Below, piece by piece: positions 49,728-61,600 of a stretch of 64,000 bases of DNA. Source of the stretch: Campylorhamphus procurvoides. Lineage: Eukaryota; Chordata; Aves; Passeriformes; Dendrocolaptidae. The stretch spans positions 248,001 to 312,000 of the forward strand of contig WBMV01004992.1 in NCBI GenBank assembly GCA_013396655.1, written 5' to 3'. The position numbers and the translations under genes were made by a program. The notes beneath the pieces were generated by a model that made no database searches, was not told the origin of the DNA, and was given only the letters and a program-made list of their open reading frames with translations. Each line of letters starts with the position of its first letter. Position 1 is the first letter of the stretch.

Positions 49728-52003
49728 CCTAATGAAATATATTTTGATATTCTAGCAACAAAACTATGATGAGACTATGCTAGTGATTTTAGTGACAAAA
49801 CTACTTCTAACTCAGATATTTGCCATTGGAAACACCTGTTTAAGGTGAGTGGTAAACTTTACAGAATCCAGATCACCAGAGTTCTAATACAGCACTCTTG
49901 CTTCAGTTCAAGCAGGGACATCTTTGATGTCTCTTCTGAACTCAGCTTTGAGATGGGTTCAGAGACGCACAGCATATAGGAGCACAAGGTGAGCTTTACC
50001 ACTGGGATTTCTTTGACAGTAGCAACCACACATCAAAAGAAGTGAGACAAACTAATTTAAACTTAAAATGAAGGAAATATGACAGAGTGTTTGCTGAATA
50101 CCAGCTGTACTCCTCTTTGGATTTTGTGGTGCCCCCACCCCAATACATTTGGGCAGGTCCTGTGGGAGTGTGTTACAGACCTTGCTCTGAATGAAATTCA
50201 TGCTCACTGTCTGAAATCTGATTTTAGTACTAGTCCTCTATGAGTCTCGTCTTACGTCCTCTTTGCCTGTGTGAAAGACTCCTTGCTCTTACAGGCAGCA
50301 TGATTTTCCACAGCCAGGATCTATTCAAGTGTAACTCTCTTCTCACAGCTGGGGAGTATCAAAGCAGAAAGTAGTTCCTTTTCCCCAGCATGGATTTAGG
50401 GCTAAGTAGCCATGCCATCCCATTTTATCCACACATTCACCAGCTCATCCTTGGTTTTTATTGCCTTTCTGTCACTCAGCTGAGCTCTCATCCTGTGACC
50501 AGTGCCTTTCTTCTCCTCACTTCTTTCCATTGAGGGCCACCTCCGCCAGGACAGGATTCCCAAGGGACCCACAGTCCCACCAGCCACTGCAGCCCCACGT
50601 GGCTCCCATCCTGGCTCCCACCCTGACTGTGCAGCAGAACCAAAGCCAGAGTGTCCCAAGCCATGCAGAGGTCTGTGCCAGTAGCTGGGCTTTGACCACA
50701 GCAAGGAGGAGTTGCCTTCATTCAGGATGTGCAGGTACCACAACTGCAGAAGATCTGTGGTGCACTTAGCACCACTGAATGGGCTTTAATTACCCCATTC
50801 AGGCCCTTGAGATGCACAGATATCAACTAGACCCAGACATCTGAAAAATAGCAATTCCCCTTTTGGTGAAGTTTTATTTATATCAGTATTTCTAATATCT
50901 CCAACAATTAATTCTCTAACTGTACACAGACTTTTTCAGGAACAGCAGAGTAGAGTGAGGCTGATTTTGTAATGTAGATTTTAAAAAGTACGCATTTTAA
51001 ACCCTTCTTGTTTTTTGAAAGGTCATAAAAAAAAAAGGGCAACAAGGCTATTTCTTCACCTTTTGCAGATCTCTTTTAAGAAAACATGGCTTTGTCAGGT
51101 AACTGAACACACAGACTATTAATATTATTTCTCTTAGACCATGTCCTCTATAGCAAGTGAGTGGGAGGGCTTCAGCTCATCCTATATAGCTGGCAAAAAT
51201 GAAATAAAAATGCATCCAGTAAAATGATCCTTCGGTATTATCCCACCTACTTCCCTAACTGTGAGGCAGCACTGCTGCCTTCTGTAGCCACTCCTGGGGG
51301 TACACCGGGCACCTAACTGCTATTTATCGCTTATTATTTGGCTATGAGGAGAATGGGTGCCTTTTCCTTGAGAAAAAAAATTATTTAGTGTATATATAGT
51401 AGAAATGCATCCAAATGAGATAGAAATAAAATCAAACATAACCACAGTCTTCAGAAAGCCAAGAGATTTGGTAGGGTTTTTTCAACAAGAAAAAAAAAGG
51501 ACAATTTTTTTTGGACCAGATATTTATCTGAAAACGGCTTTTTAACCTATTTCATTTCTGGAATTAGGAGAACATTTCAAAGTCTGCTCACTTAAGTAGC
51601 TTATCTGAGAGAAGTATGCACAGTTATAAAAATGCCCCCAATGATGCCCATGCTATTCTCTCCCTTCTTTGATGAATTTTATTTAATTTCCTGCATCTCT
51701 ACTTTGATGTTCTCTCTCTCTTTCCTCTGAAACACCAGTGCTTATGGGCTAAGAATAGGGTCCATATTCAGCATTGTCACAAAAGCAAAGAAGGATCTCT
51801 GGGCTTCTCTGCCCCCACTACCTTCTGGAAGACATTGTTCCACACATGCCCATTTCACACTTTTGTCTTCACAACCTGCTGGTGTTTTGGGGGCTTTTCA
51901 CTGTCTTGCTCAGGGATAACGGGAACAGCAACTTTGTCTGTAGGCACTGGAGGGGCAATTTTTAGTGGCTGATAACTACACCAGCTTTGCCGAGAAGAGT
52001 GGT
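49728..52003. other. Gene-free stretch with a GC-richer patch
   Basis: A GC-richer patch at about 50480-50770 gives overlapping open frames on both strands (113 codons at 50402-50743 (-), 102 at 50461-50769 (+)). Frames open in several registers at once are typical of low stop-codon density, not of coding. No known motif is present and no element is recognised. Confidence 0.55.
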
Positions 52004-52065
52004 TGATTCATCCCTAGTATAACTCTGCTGACTCTAATGGCTTTTTACCAGGGATGAATTTGGCC
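52004..52065. repeat. Old palindromic repeat with perfect 10-bp arms
   Basis: ATTCATCCCT (52006-52015) and AGGGATGAAT (52050-52059) are perfect reverse complements. The wider arms also pair partly, up to 'tttggccc' on the right. The right half matches a widespread sauropsid repeat whose end reads ACCAGGGATGAATTTGGCCC. The centre 'ctgctgactctaatgg' is a decayed form of CCATTGACTTCAATGG. It has no coding capacity. Confidence 0.65.
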
Positions 52066-52318
52066 CCATGTTGTTAGATGTCTGCATATTAGAAACAGAG
52101 TCATTTGCTACAAGGGAAACAGTCAACATCTTATTTGCATCCATGCATATCAACAATGCAATTAGGGCAAACTTCTTTGAGAATTGGATTCAGATGGTAA
52201 TTAAAGTATTGTGTTATGAATTTTAATTTGGCATTAGTGAAGTAAATTATTCTGTATTGCTCTGTTCTCACAGTTTGGGCAGAATACATTATGCTTAGCT
52301 TACTGAGACCTTTTGAAT

Positions 52319-52348
52319 TAAAAAAAAAAAGAAAAAAAAGAAAGAAAA
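52319..52348. repeat. A-rich tract
   Basis: Runs of A interrupted by single G; a simple repeat. Confidence 0.75.
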
Positions 52349-52728
52349 GGAGCCTAGTCCCTGTGTCCTTAGAATCTAATTGTGTGGAAGAAAATGAGTT
52401 ACATAAAACATTTGCCAGTGATTCAAAGTCAAACAGCAGTGAACATCATTCCTTTGATACCCTCCTACAATTTGGGGACTCAGTTGGAAGGGTTGTGGAG
52501 GAAACTGTTCTAAGCAGCAATAATTTGTAAGATGCAATAAAAATAAGAAAGCACATAAAACCAGCTACTTTAAAGACACAGATGAGACATAAACACTTAA
52601 AAAAATAATCAATGTCTACATCTGTATCGCTGGTAATGATATATGGCCAGCACATATGACCTTAGAAATTCTGGGTGAACTTACAAAATCCTTTTGGACT
52701 CCTGAGGAACATATAAGAGTCATATGAA

Positions 52729-52780
52729 CATATATGTGTGTGTGTATGTGTACTTATATGTTTGTATGTGTGCATTTGTG
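52729..52780. repeat. (TG)n/TATG-rich microsatellite
   Basis: An imperfect TG, TATG and TTTG repeat. Confidence 0.75.
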
Positions 52781-53431
52781 TTTATAGTTTTGATGGACTG
52801 AACCTGCTAAGTAGCACAAACCCTGAGGGTTAGCTGCTAAATTTTTGCAGTGTTGCTGTGTTCAGAAACAGGGCTCAGTTCTTCATGTCCCAAATTCCAT
52901 GGAAGTAGTTGGCAGAGGGTTTTAAAGGAAGACTAGGAAGAACAATAACAATTCTGATGTAACTCTTTGTTAAGCATAAGAAGTCTAGGTACATGCACAT
53001 GGAAGGAAAGGAAGCAGTTTTTAGTACTTTTCTAGGAAGCTTTTAATGGCAAGATTGTGCAAGATGCTCCACATGTTTCCAATAAAAGATAATCATTGCT
53101 TGCAGAATTTGCCCTCCACATTGATAAGACACAGGGCACACAATGGGAGAGGTAGGATGTTATTCCACTCGTATTATATTGCATATGAATTTCTTTTCTT
53201 CAGTATTGCTTCCCTTTGATCCAGGGTTCCAGGGCTCATGCATCAGCACCTTCCAGGCATTCCCAGATGCTGGCCCAGCTAAAAGGCCTAGAAAAGGCAA
53301 AATGAAACAACTCTATTATGTTCAACTCTTCTCTGCTGGGCTGGCCCTAGCTGGATACCAGGTGGCCACCAAAGCTGCTCTTTCATTGCCTCTCCTCAGC
53401 TGAACAGGTCCTGCCAGGATCCTGCTCCAGT

Positions 53432-53729
53432 ATGGGCTTTTCATGGGGTTAGTCTCCTTCAGGTACCCATCTGCTCCGACTTGGGTTCCTCCAGGGGCTA
53501 CAGGTGGATAGCTGCTCCACCACAGACCTCCATGGGCTTCAGGGGCATAGCTGCCACACCATGGTCTTCTCCACAGACTGCAGGAGAATCTCAGCTGCTC
53601 TCCCTCCTTCTGCACTGGCTTTGGTGTCTGCAGGGCTGTTGCTCTCACATATTCTTACTCCTCTCTTCTGGATGTTGCTGGTATTCTTCAGTCTTTTTTC
53701 CCCCCCCTTCTTAAATATGTTATCTCAGA
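53432..53729 (-). repeat. 298-bp direct repeat, copy 1
   Basis: Identical as far as I can compare to 53731-54028, including the eight-C homopolymer. Both copies are LTR U3 sequence. Copy 1 ends directly at a single N. Confidence 0.95.
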
Positions 53730-53730
53730 N
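53730..53730. other. Single N at duplication junction
   Basis: One ambiguous base lies precisely between two identical 298-bp copies. This is the signature of two contig ends placed side by side without merging their overlap. Confidence 0.9.
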
Positions 53731-54028
53731 ATGGGCTTTTCATGGGGTTAGTCTCCTTCAGGTACCCATCTGCTCCGACTTGGGTTCCTCCAGGGGCTAC
53801 AGGTGGATAGCTGCTCCACCACAGACCTCCATGGGCTTCAGGGGCATAGCTGCCACACCATGGTCTTCTCCACAGACTGCAGGAGAATCTCAGCTGCTCT
53901 CCCTCCTTCTGCACTGGCTTTGGTGTCTGCAGGGCTGTTGCTCTCACATATTCTTACTCCTCTCTTCTGGATGTTGCTGGTATTCTTCAGTCTTTTTTCC
54001 CCCCCCTTCTTAAATATGTTATCTCAGA
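53731..54028 (-). repeat. 298-bp direct repeat, copy 2
   Basis: The second copy continues into the true 5' part of the LTR (54029-54196). If one copy is removed, the LTR is about 566 bp. Confidence 0.95.
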
Positions 54029-54582
54029 GGTGCTATTGTTGTCACTGATGGATTCAGCCTTGGCCAGTGGCAGGTCTGTCTTAGAGCCAACTGGCATTGG
54101 CTCTGTCAGATATCGGAAAACCTTTCAGCAGCTTCTCACAGAAGCCACCCCTGTAGCCCCCTTGCTACCAAAACATTGCCACTCAAACCCAATACACCTT
54201 CCTTCCAAGGAGTAAGTGAACAGTCAAACTCCCATTAGGGAGTGGGAGACCTGGCTCCTGTTCCCAGCCACAGCACTGCTCCCAGCAGGATCCCCAAGAG
54301 GGTCTGCATTGTGGAGCTGGTGAGGGGGCCACCCCCTCCCTCTCCCGCATTACCATCCCTCAGCACTGCTTGTGTCCTTCATACCAGACATTTGCCTGAC
54401 CTACTCTCAAGGAATCCTGGTGATCGAGATGCCACATTTTCTCTAGGCAGGCCACTGAGTATTTCACACTCTTACTGTTAGACTTATTCAGTATGTGCTC
54501 ATATTTAACTGGCATAGTTGTTGTAGCAATTTAAGTCAATCAGGCCTTGTTCTTAGACTAGTGAGAAAAACCTTCAAGTCTA

Positions 54583-54619
54583 TTTCAAGTCAATGAAGCC
54601 ATGACAATTTCTACCACCT
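54583..54619 (+). repeat. Decayed old repeat with AAGTCAATG core
   Basis: The segment 'ttcaagtcaatgaagcc' followed by 'caatttctacca' resembles the sauropsid repeat half reading TGAAGTCAATGGAGCC, then CAATTTACACCAG. Degenerate. Confidence 0.4.
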
Positions 54620-54922
54620 AAAGGTACAAAACTAGGAAATGTTTGTATTTTTTATTACCTGGGGGAAGTGCAAGTCTTTTTGAGGTTTGGATTTCTTAAT
54701 AGAAAAAAACTGTGGCTAAAATTCCAGGGCATCAAACTGCCATACAAACAGCTGTGTTTTCAGCATTTCCCATTTAGACAGCTAGAGAATCTAATGTTTC
54801 ACAAAGACTAGGTACTCTCATGAAAACAAATTTCTCTATTCTTTTCATTGTAGATTAAAATTTTTAAGATTTAAATAATCTTTGGATGAGGTCCTGACAT
54901 CATGTTTATATAAATATGGACG

Positions 54923-54989
54923 CACTCAGCTGAAGTCTATGGAGCTATATAAAAATAACACCAGTGTAAGAAGAGAGGATCCAGCCCAG
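54923..54989 (+). repeat. Decayed old repeat with TGAAGTCTATGG core
   Basis: The segment has 'ctgaagtctatggagctat', then 'taacaccag', then 'ggatccagccca', in the same order as a common sauropsid repeat end (TGAAGTCAATGGAGCTA, ACACCAG, GATCTGGCCCA). It is preserved better than the neighbouring copy. Confidence 0.5.
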
Positions 54990-55589
54990 AATATGTCAGC
55001 ATATTCTCAGCCCCATGATATTGCCCAGCACCATACCGACTGGCCCCATATGCTTCCAAGTGTCCTGATAGAGGTGTTTGCAACTGCTGTTGGAGCGCTC
55101 AGATACATGCTACAATATGAAACAGATGGTAGCTCCATGTAAAATAACACATCCAAAGGTACCACTGTAATAACCCTCATGGTATTCATGTCTTTGAGGT
55201 AAGTTTGCTACAGATGTTAGCCAGAGGACATACTAAGCTTATTCACTGGATGTCTTCAGGGAAGATAGATGCTTCACTCCTTAGAAAATAAAAAATATAT
55301 TGCATTTTCCTTTTTACTTGCTGAGATTGGTGTTTATATTCAGATGTTACCTGTCAGTTCCTCATTCTCCGCAGGTGCACGTGTGGATGTTCCCTGTTTG
55401 CTGGTGAGGTGCATTGAGGGAAGGTATGGGGTGCAGCACCGTCTGCAGCAGGTATCACCGGGAAGGGCAGAGCCCATAAGGGATAACAGCTTTTGTCAGC
55501 AGCATAGTGGAACAAAAATGACAGCAGAGGCAGACAGTATCCAGAGTGCCCAGCTGCCCAGTCCTAAATGCTACAGTACATTAAAAAGT

Positions 55590-55613
55590 AACAACAACAA
55601 CACGAACAACAAC
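55590..55613. repeat. (AAC)n trinucleotide repeat
   Basis: An AAC tract with one CG-containing interruption. It reads as poly-Asn in a chance frame and is not evidence of coding. Confidence 0.75.
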
Positions 55614-58600
55614 CCTTTGCTGTCCCTCCTCATTAACTTTTTAAAGCTTCTGCTCACTTTGTGGAATCACCATTCTATCATGTGGTCAATAATGTATGAA
55701 ATGAAAAACTCCTGTCCACTCTGAGATGAAAAAAGCAGTGAGAGATTTACAGTAACTGTTTAGTGCTATTTTTGGTAGAGGCAAGAAATTAAAAGCAAAA
55801 AAACCCTGTTCAAACATTTTAAAAGCAGTTCTATTGGGGGACATATATTTTCTCTTTCTTAATTTCTTTTATTCTTTGTCACCTGCTCACAAGAGAGACA
55901 CAGGCTAGAGAAAAAGTAACACCATTTTTTCCTTAATTTCCTTTTTAAAATGACTTTATTGCTCATGGAAGACACTTGTCTCCGCTAGTCGCCAAGACCC
56001 AGAATCAAGAGTAAATGCACATCTTCAATCCATCCTCCCATCACTAGCAATCTCCTTGACCTATTAACCATTGCAATGTTAGGCTCAGCTGAAGCATCTG
56101 TCCAGAGGTATAACGTGGCGGGATTTTTCTGACTGTGTTCATCACTCCAAGACTGGAGAATTGCTTTGCCCTATGCAATTAGCACATTTGTGAAAAGAAT
56201 GGAGAGGAATAAAGAAATATATTCCTAACCCTTTCTTCTAAGGTTTATAAAGTACTTAGGCTTTGGCAGAACGGGCTAGCTGAAAGTGGGCAAGTGGCGT
56301 TTTCAGAAGTAGATTTACAAAGATAAGGTGTTTAACCATCATGGCATGCTGTCTGTTTCCAGCGTGACTCTTCCTGCTGCCGCTGCTGCTGAATTCTCTT
56401 GCAGAGGGAACCGTGTTGACAGGCCTACATATACAGCATCTGGAAAATGTAATTTGGAGATGACCTCTCAGGAAGTTTCCTGAGGTGGTGCTGAAACCCA
56501 TCCCTATTCCTGCTAACATAGCCTTCTTCACTGCTAGGGTTGCTGCCCCAGCCACTTCCAGCTTTAGCACGTGAGTCAGAAAATTCACAGTGGAATAGCA
56601 GCAGTGAATGGCTTCTTCATCTTGTAACAGCTCACAGCAAATTGGTGTAATCTGCATTTCCAGCTACAGGAGTTTTGGAGCAGAATTAATTGTAAATGAC
56701 TTCTAGCCTAGTTATAATCTAAAATACTGTTTCATTTTGGCAGTAGAAAGGAACTGCACTTTCTGCATAAAGCCAATGCCTATAAAACAGAAGAAAGCAA
56801 AGCATGATCAGTGTGGTGAGCGGGAGATAAAACAAGCTTCTTGGCACTGGGCAATGGCAGAGGAAGTCTGTTTCCTCCCTGATAGCTAGTCGAACATTGT
56901 TACCCTAAACTGGGCTGGTTCTCCTCCCACCAGGCTTTTCATATACCATCTGTCCGTGCTGAAAATTATCAGGAGCATTATGTTGCGTCTTCACTTATTA
57001 AAAGGCTGGATGCAAACTTTCCAGAGTATACAAAGTGTCACAGCTTATTGCACTGGAAACTTTATACCATTATGTCTAGCAAGGCCCCTGAGTCTCTATT
57101 TTAATGCCTTGGAAATGCAACAAAGTAGAGCCAAGAAAGCGCAAAGTAAAACCTAAAAATTGAAAATCAGGACCCCCAATCTTTTCCGATTTTCCTCCTT
57201 CATTCACATAAAACTAGATACAAACCAAATTTATACCTATATTGCATTTTTCAAACGATGTCATAGTAAAATCTCTTCCACAAGCATTTTGTCTTCTATA
57301 GCTTTGAGGGACAGAAGGCCTTTAGAAGAAAACCATAGTGCTGGCACTTTTTCCTCCAGTCCCCCACCAAAACTTGCTTTCACTAAAATGTGAACAGCAA
57401 ACTATCTTCAGATACCACATAGACAGAAGGTGAAATGCAATTAATAATGCTATTAATATCTAGGAATCACATATAGCCCCACATGTTTAAACACTCCATT
57501 ACCACCTCTAGTGTCCACTTCCTTTTAATGAGCCAGTTGATATTTCCTGCAGTAAAAAGATGACAATATGCTGACTTAACCTGGGTCTTAGATATTCCTT
57601 CAACAAAATTAGAATTTTCATTTCATTAGAATAATCCATATGTGAATTTAGATTCATATTTTCATGTACACCTCCAGGCTGGATGGTGCAATATAGAAAG
57701 AGAACAGAATTTGCTCACTTTTGCTCACAGAACAGATACACCGAAAATTCTGGGCATCTGGTATTCAGATCACTGCTTCAATGATTAACTCCTACTAGTA
57801 TTTTGAGAAACATATTTTATAATTCCAGAATTAAAATCTCTCACTGCTGACCAGTTTCGTGTAATTTAAAATGGAATATAAATTAATTAAACTGCCCTTA
57901 GTAACTCTTGAGCAACTTCAAAAGTAGAAATAGGTGAGTATCAATTTATTGAAATTTATCACTGATCACTGTATTTTTAAATACTATGGAAAATAACAAA
58001 TCTCTCTTCTATTAAGTAATCCTTTGAAATATTCTGCTCTTTGTGAAGATGGCATTTTATTTATTTTTACAGAAAACCAGATCCTGTTCTTTACCCATAT
58101 CTTACACAGGGAGAAAAATTTAAAGAAAGCTTATTTTAAAAGCCTTCTGTAGCATGGGAGAAATCTTGTTCGGTGTCTTTTGTTACAGACTTCACAGATA
58201 GCTGATTCTCTTTGGTAAAATTCCCCATAGCTCCTATTAAGGGTGAGAATTTAGAAGTCATCCAGGCAGTGTTAAGACAGTGCCTTTGAGGAACCTCACT
58301 TTACAGGCATTCGATGTGCAATAGCCTTGCTGGCCAAGCATGGCCCATGAAAGGCTCATCTTCCCTAAAGCCTTCGTTGCTCAGATTACCCTTCTCTGTT
58401 TATTCAGTTTTTGCTTCTCACCCAGATCTGTCACAAAGTACACAAACATATGTCTTTCTACGCCAATCTCTATTATTTTGTAAAATCCAGTGAAAAACAT
58501 ACAGGAATTGATTGTGGTAGCTGTCAAGCCTGCAAATGACTCAAGCATGTTTGCCCTTTCATTCGCTGCATTTTTTGGGTGTTAAATAAATAGAACAGGA

Positions 58601-61600
58601 AATGTAAAAAGCAGGTTAAGTCACTCAACACTTCTATTTTTTTCTGATTTGTGCCCTGTTCTGGCACCTTCTTTAAAACTACTTTTTGTTGGTCAGTAGC
58701 GTTGGAATATTTCTCGTTTTGAAAGCCAAAACAATAGGTTCTGCTGTGAGTGTTCTCAGCTTTGTCAAAATCAAGTACTGAATCACAACCAGGATCCATC
58801 CAGGTTCTTCAAAAACCATAGTAGACACATTCCTCATTAGGCATCTGTTTATTCCAAAACACAAACACACAGGGGATAGAATTAGATAACACTTTTCTGG
58901 CTTACTAAATGGGTTAGACTTAGTAAATATGGTACTCGATTTTCAACGGATTCTACCATCTGTCAGCAAACTTATTGCTTTTAGCAGGGGTTTTTCTTGT
59001 GGTAATTTCTGGAATTTTTTCCCCCTCAGTTCTTTTCATGAATATACATGCCTACAAAGTTTAAGGGAAAAGTATTACAGAAAAATGAATTAATCCACAA
59101 AATGTGAACAGTGCAGGCCAGATTATAATCACAAAGTACAAAGGGACTTGCAAATTGTTATTAACAAGCAGCACAGGGAAAAAAAATCTCATGTGTGGAA
59201 GAAACCTCCCATTGTTTCTCCAGTGTACCTAAATCCTGCAAAGAGCTACTGGGGCAGACGGTGCCTGTGCAAGGCACAGTGCAGCAGCAACTATGTGCTT
59301 GGCCAGAGACTAGTGTAAGAAGAATGAATAGCTGGGATGAGGCAAAGAAACAGAATTGTTCATCTGGGACCCAATGTCATAGAAGTCTAAGCATAACATT
59401 GCTGTTGTTTTTTCACACTGAAAAAAAAATTAAAATTAATCTGTCTCCAACCCATTCTGATGCTAAGCAGGAGCAAAACTAAGTCACAGAAATTCAGTCA
59501 CATGTGCTTGTGCCCCTGGTTCTATTGTAGTTCATTGTCTCCCAGACAGCAGTATCAGCAAAAGTAAGTCATAGAGAGATTTCTGGCTGACCCACCAGGT
59601 CCCCATCAGTCCTTGGAGGTGTGAACTTAATGCTGTTATCCCAATGAGAAGCAGTCCCACACACCTTGCTAGGCTGGGACCAGCAGTGCATGATGATTCA
59701 CATTCTCCTTAGAGCTGGGATGGGCAGTGGTTTGAAAGTCCTACAACAAGCTCCACTGCATGGTGCGCATGCATTCTTTCTACACTAGTGGCTGCTTTGT
59801 ATCCCACAGGCAGGGCTGTGTTGCTGTTAAAGAGATTGATGCGCGGTGCTACTTGGAAAGAAATCTTGGCCTCATTCAACATAATGGAAGTTTTTTTCAT
59901 GATTTCCAGCATATTTCTAGTCTCAGTTCCTGACAGACATTTTGTATATTTAAAGAAGGTATGAACTTTTAGAAAGAAGGTGTAAATGAGAATGAAGACC
60001 CAGAGATGCTGGTGGTAGTGATGGGTTTAGCACTGACTGTCTACAAGGTGTATTCGGCACATTCCTCTTTTCCTCAGGAGTCTCCAGTACAAGAACTGCA
60101 TTGCTGCCATCACCCTCATTTTCAAGAAGACATTGTTCCTGGGAGTAATAGGGGACAACACAGAGATCTTGTACTTCCCCTCCCAGTTTCAGCTGGTCCT
60201 GGAATACAGTTTGTCATATAATAATACTCTGCCTTTTTTTCACTCACAGTTTCAGGCCAGGTTTGTTCCCTTGACTTAAACAACCCTTTTAGCCTGGGAA
60301 TAAAACAGGAAGAGGGCAAGGCATGATTTTGCTGTAGACAGCTTGGGCAAAGGAGTCAGCCTGCTGAGATTTGGGAAATTATTAATGGCAGGGAAATGGA
60401 TTTGGGAAGAAAAATGGCAAACAGTCAGAGATTCCTTGTAGAAAAATGCATCAGTATATCCACAGCATTAAGCACCATTGGAGCAGGCAATCCCAGAGCT
60501 TGTAACAAATCATACAGTGTACAATGAACATAAGTACAAAAAGTAATCAAGAGTGAGAAAAAGGTTAGCATTAAGTATAAAATATCAAAACAGAGGAGGA
60601 GTAGGAAGATTATAGAAATGTTTGTGAGACTGTAGAAAAAGTATAAGTAAAGGCAAGGTGAAGAATGGAAAGAGGTGTGAATGAGATGTAAGATAAATGG
60701 GAAGACACACTCCGTATACATAAAGGAACAAGAGATAGCACAAGAGGTGGAATAAGAGATAGAAGGGCTGACACAGTAAAAAAAATAAAATTATTTATTT
60801 ATTCCTATGTTCACAGTCTGTTATGGAGAAATAATCAGATACTTCTTTTCCATGAAAAGAAAACATACAATGATAAATCAAAACTACACCCAAGATGAAG
60901 TCAATGAAAGAAGGACACCAGAAAGCTTAAATTAATTGCCCATATCAAAGACTCATACCCTATTCAGAAAAAACAGCTTCACGATACATGCAGATATATT
61001 AGCAAGCGTACTCCCTTAAAAAGCTCTTTAAAATATGAAGGGAAAAAAAATCAATAAAATAGATGACATCACATTCAATGCCTGTACTTTTAAAAAGGGA
61101 TTTGATCTGACAGCAAGAAACCATTCCTTTTATTCAAAACAACACTAGGAAAAGTAATCAGGTGAAGATAACATTGGATGAAAGTGCTGTCGGAGAAAAT
61201 ATTGGGGAAAACTTGCAAGAGAAAGCTATAGTGACAGTTCTTGTTTCAGTTACAGCAAGCATCACAGACTCAGTAAAGCAGTAGACTACAAACATCCCAG
61301 CAGGATGTCATGGTCAAAAAATCTAAAAAGAACCATTCATGGGTGAACAGGGAAATAGAAACTTGGGTTATGGATATTAATTTGCCTATGTAGTTAGTAA
61401 GGACATGAGTATTATTGGAATATACTGCTTCTACTTACTTCACCTACACTTATAGAGACACTAGAAAGTTGGATAGGGCTTACATTGCCAGTATAAGGAT
61501 GCAGTGAAAAGTGGAGGACATTCATTGGAGTGAGGGAGAGAGTGAGCAGCCTATTTGGAAGCTGAAATGAACTTTCCATACTCTGCAAGGAAAAATTTCC

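Larger units (their letters stand above)
52066..53331. other. Gene-free AT-rich stretch
   Basis: It contains an octamer-type ATTTGCAT near 52133, an A-rich tract (52319-52348) and a TG microsatellite. No coding signal is present. Confidence 0.55.
53332..54196 (-). mobile_element. ERVL-type LTR with internal deletion, same family as 1-654
   Basis: Read on the - strand, the LTR begins at 54196 with TGTATTGGGTTTG and runs through its U3 part. It then jumps, just after 'ggcaggacctg', straight to the extreme 3' block ('tcagctgaggag' to 'gcccagcaga', complement of 53332-53403). That 3' block matches 586-654 of the first LTR, and the U3 end matches positions 2-40 of the window. The roughly 550 bp between those points in the first LTR are missing here. 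Flanking 5-mers TCTTC (53327-53331) and CCTTC (54197-54201) match at 4 of 5 positions, fitting an ERVL-type 5-bp duplication. Part of its length is the 298-bp duplication described separately. Confidence 0.85.

Noticed and set aside
50402..50769. Cluster of overlapping frames on both strands
   Set aside because: Simultaneous openness in four frames reflects low stop density in a GC-richer patch, not coding.
56256..56657. 133-codon - strand frame with hydrophobic segments
   Set aside because: No family recognised; its Ala- and Leu-rich parts do not form a clear membrane-protein layout.
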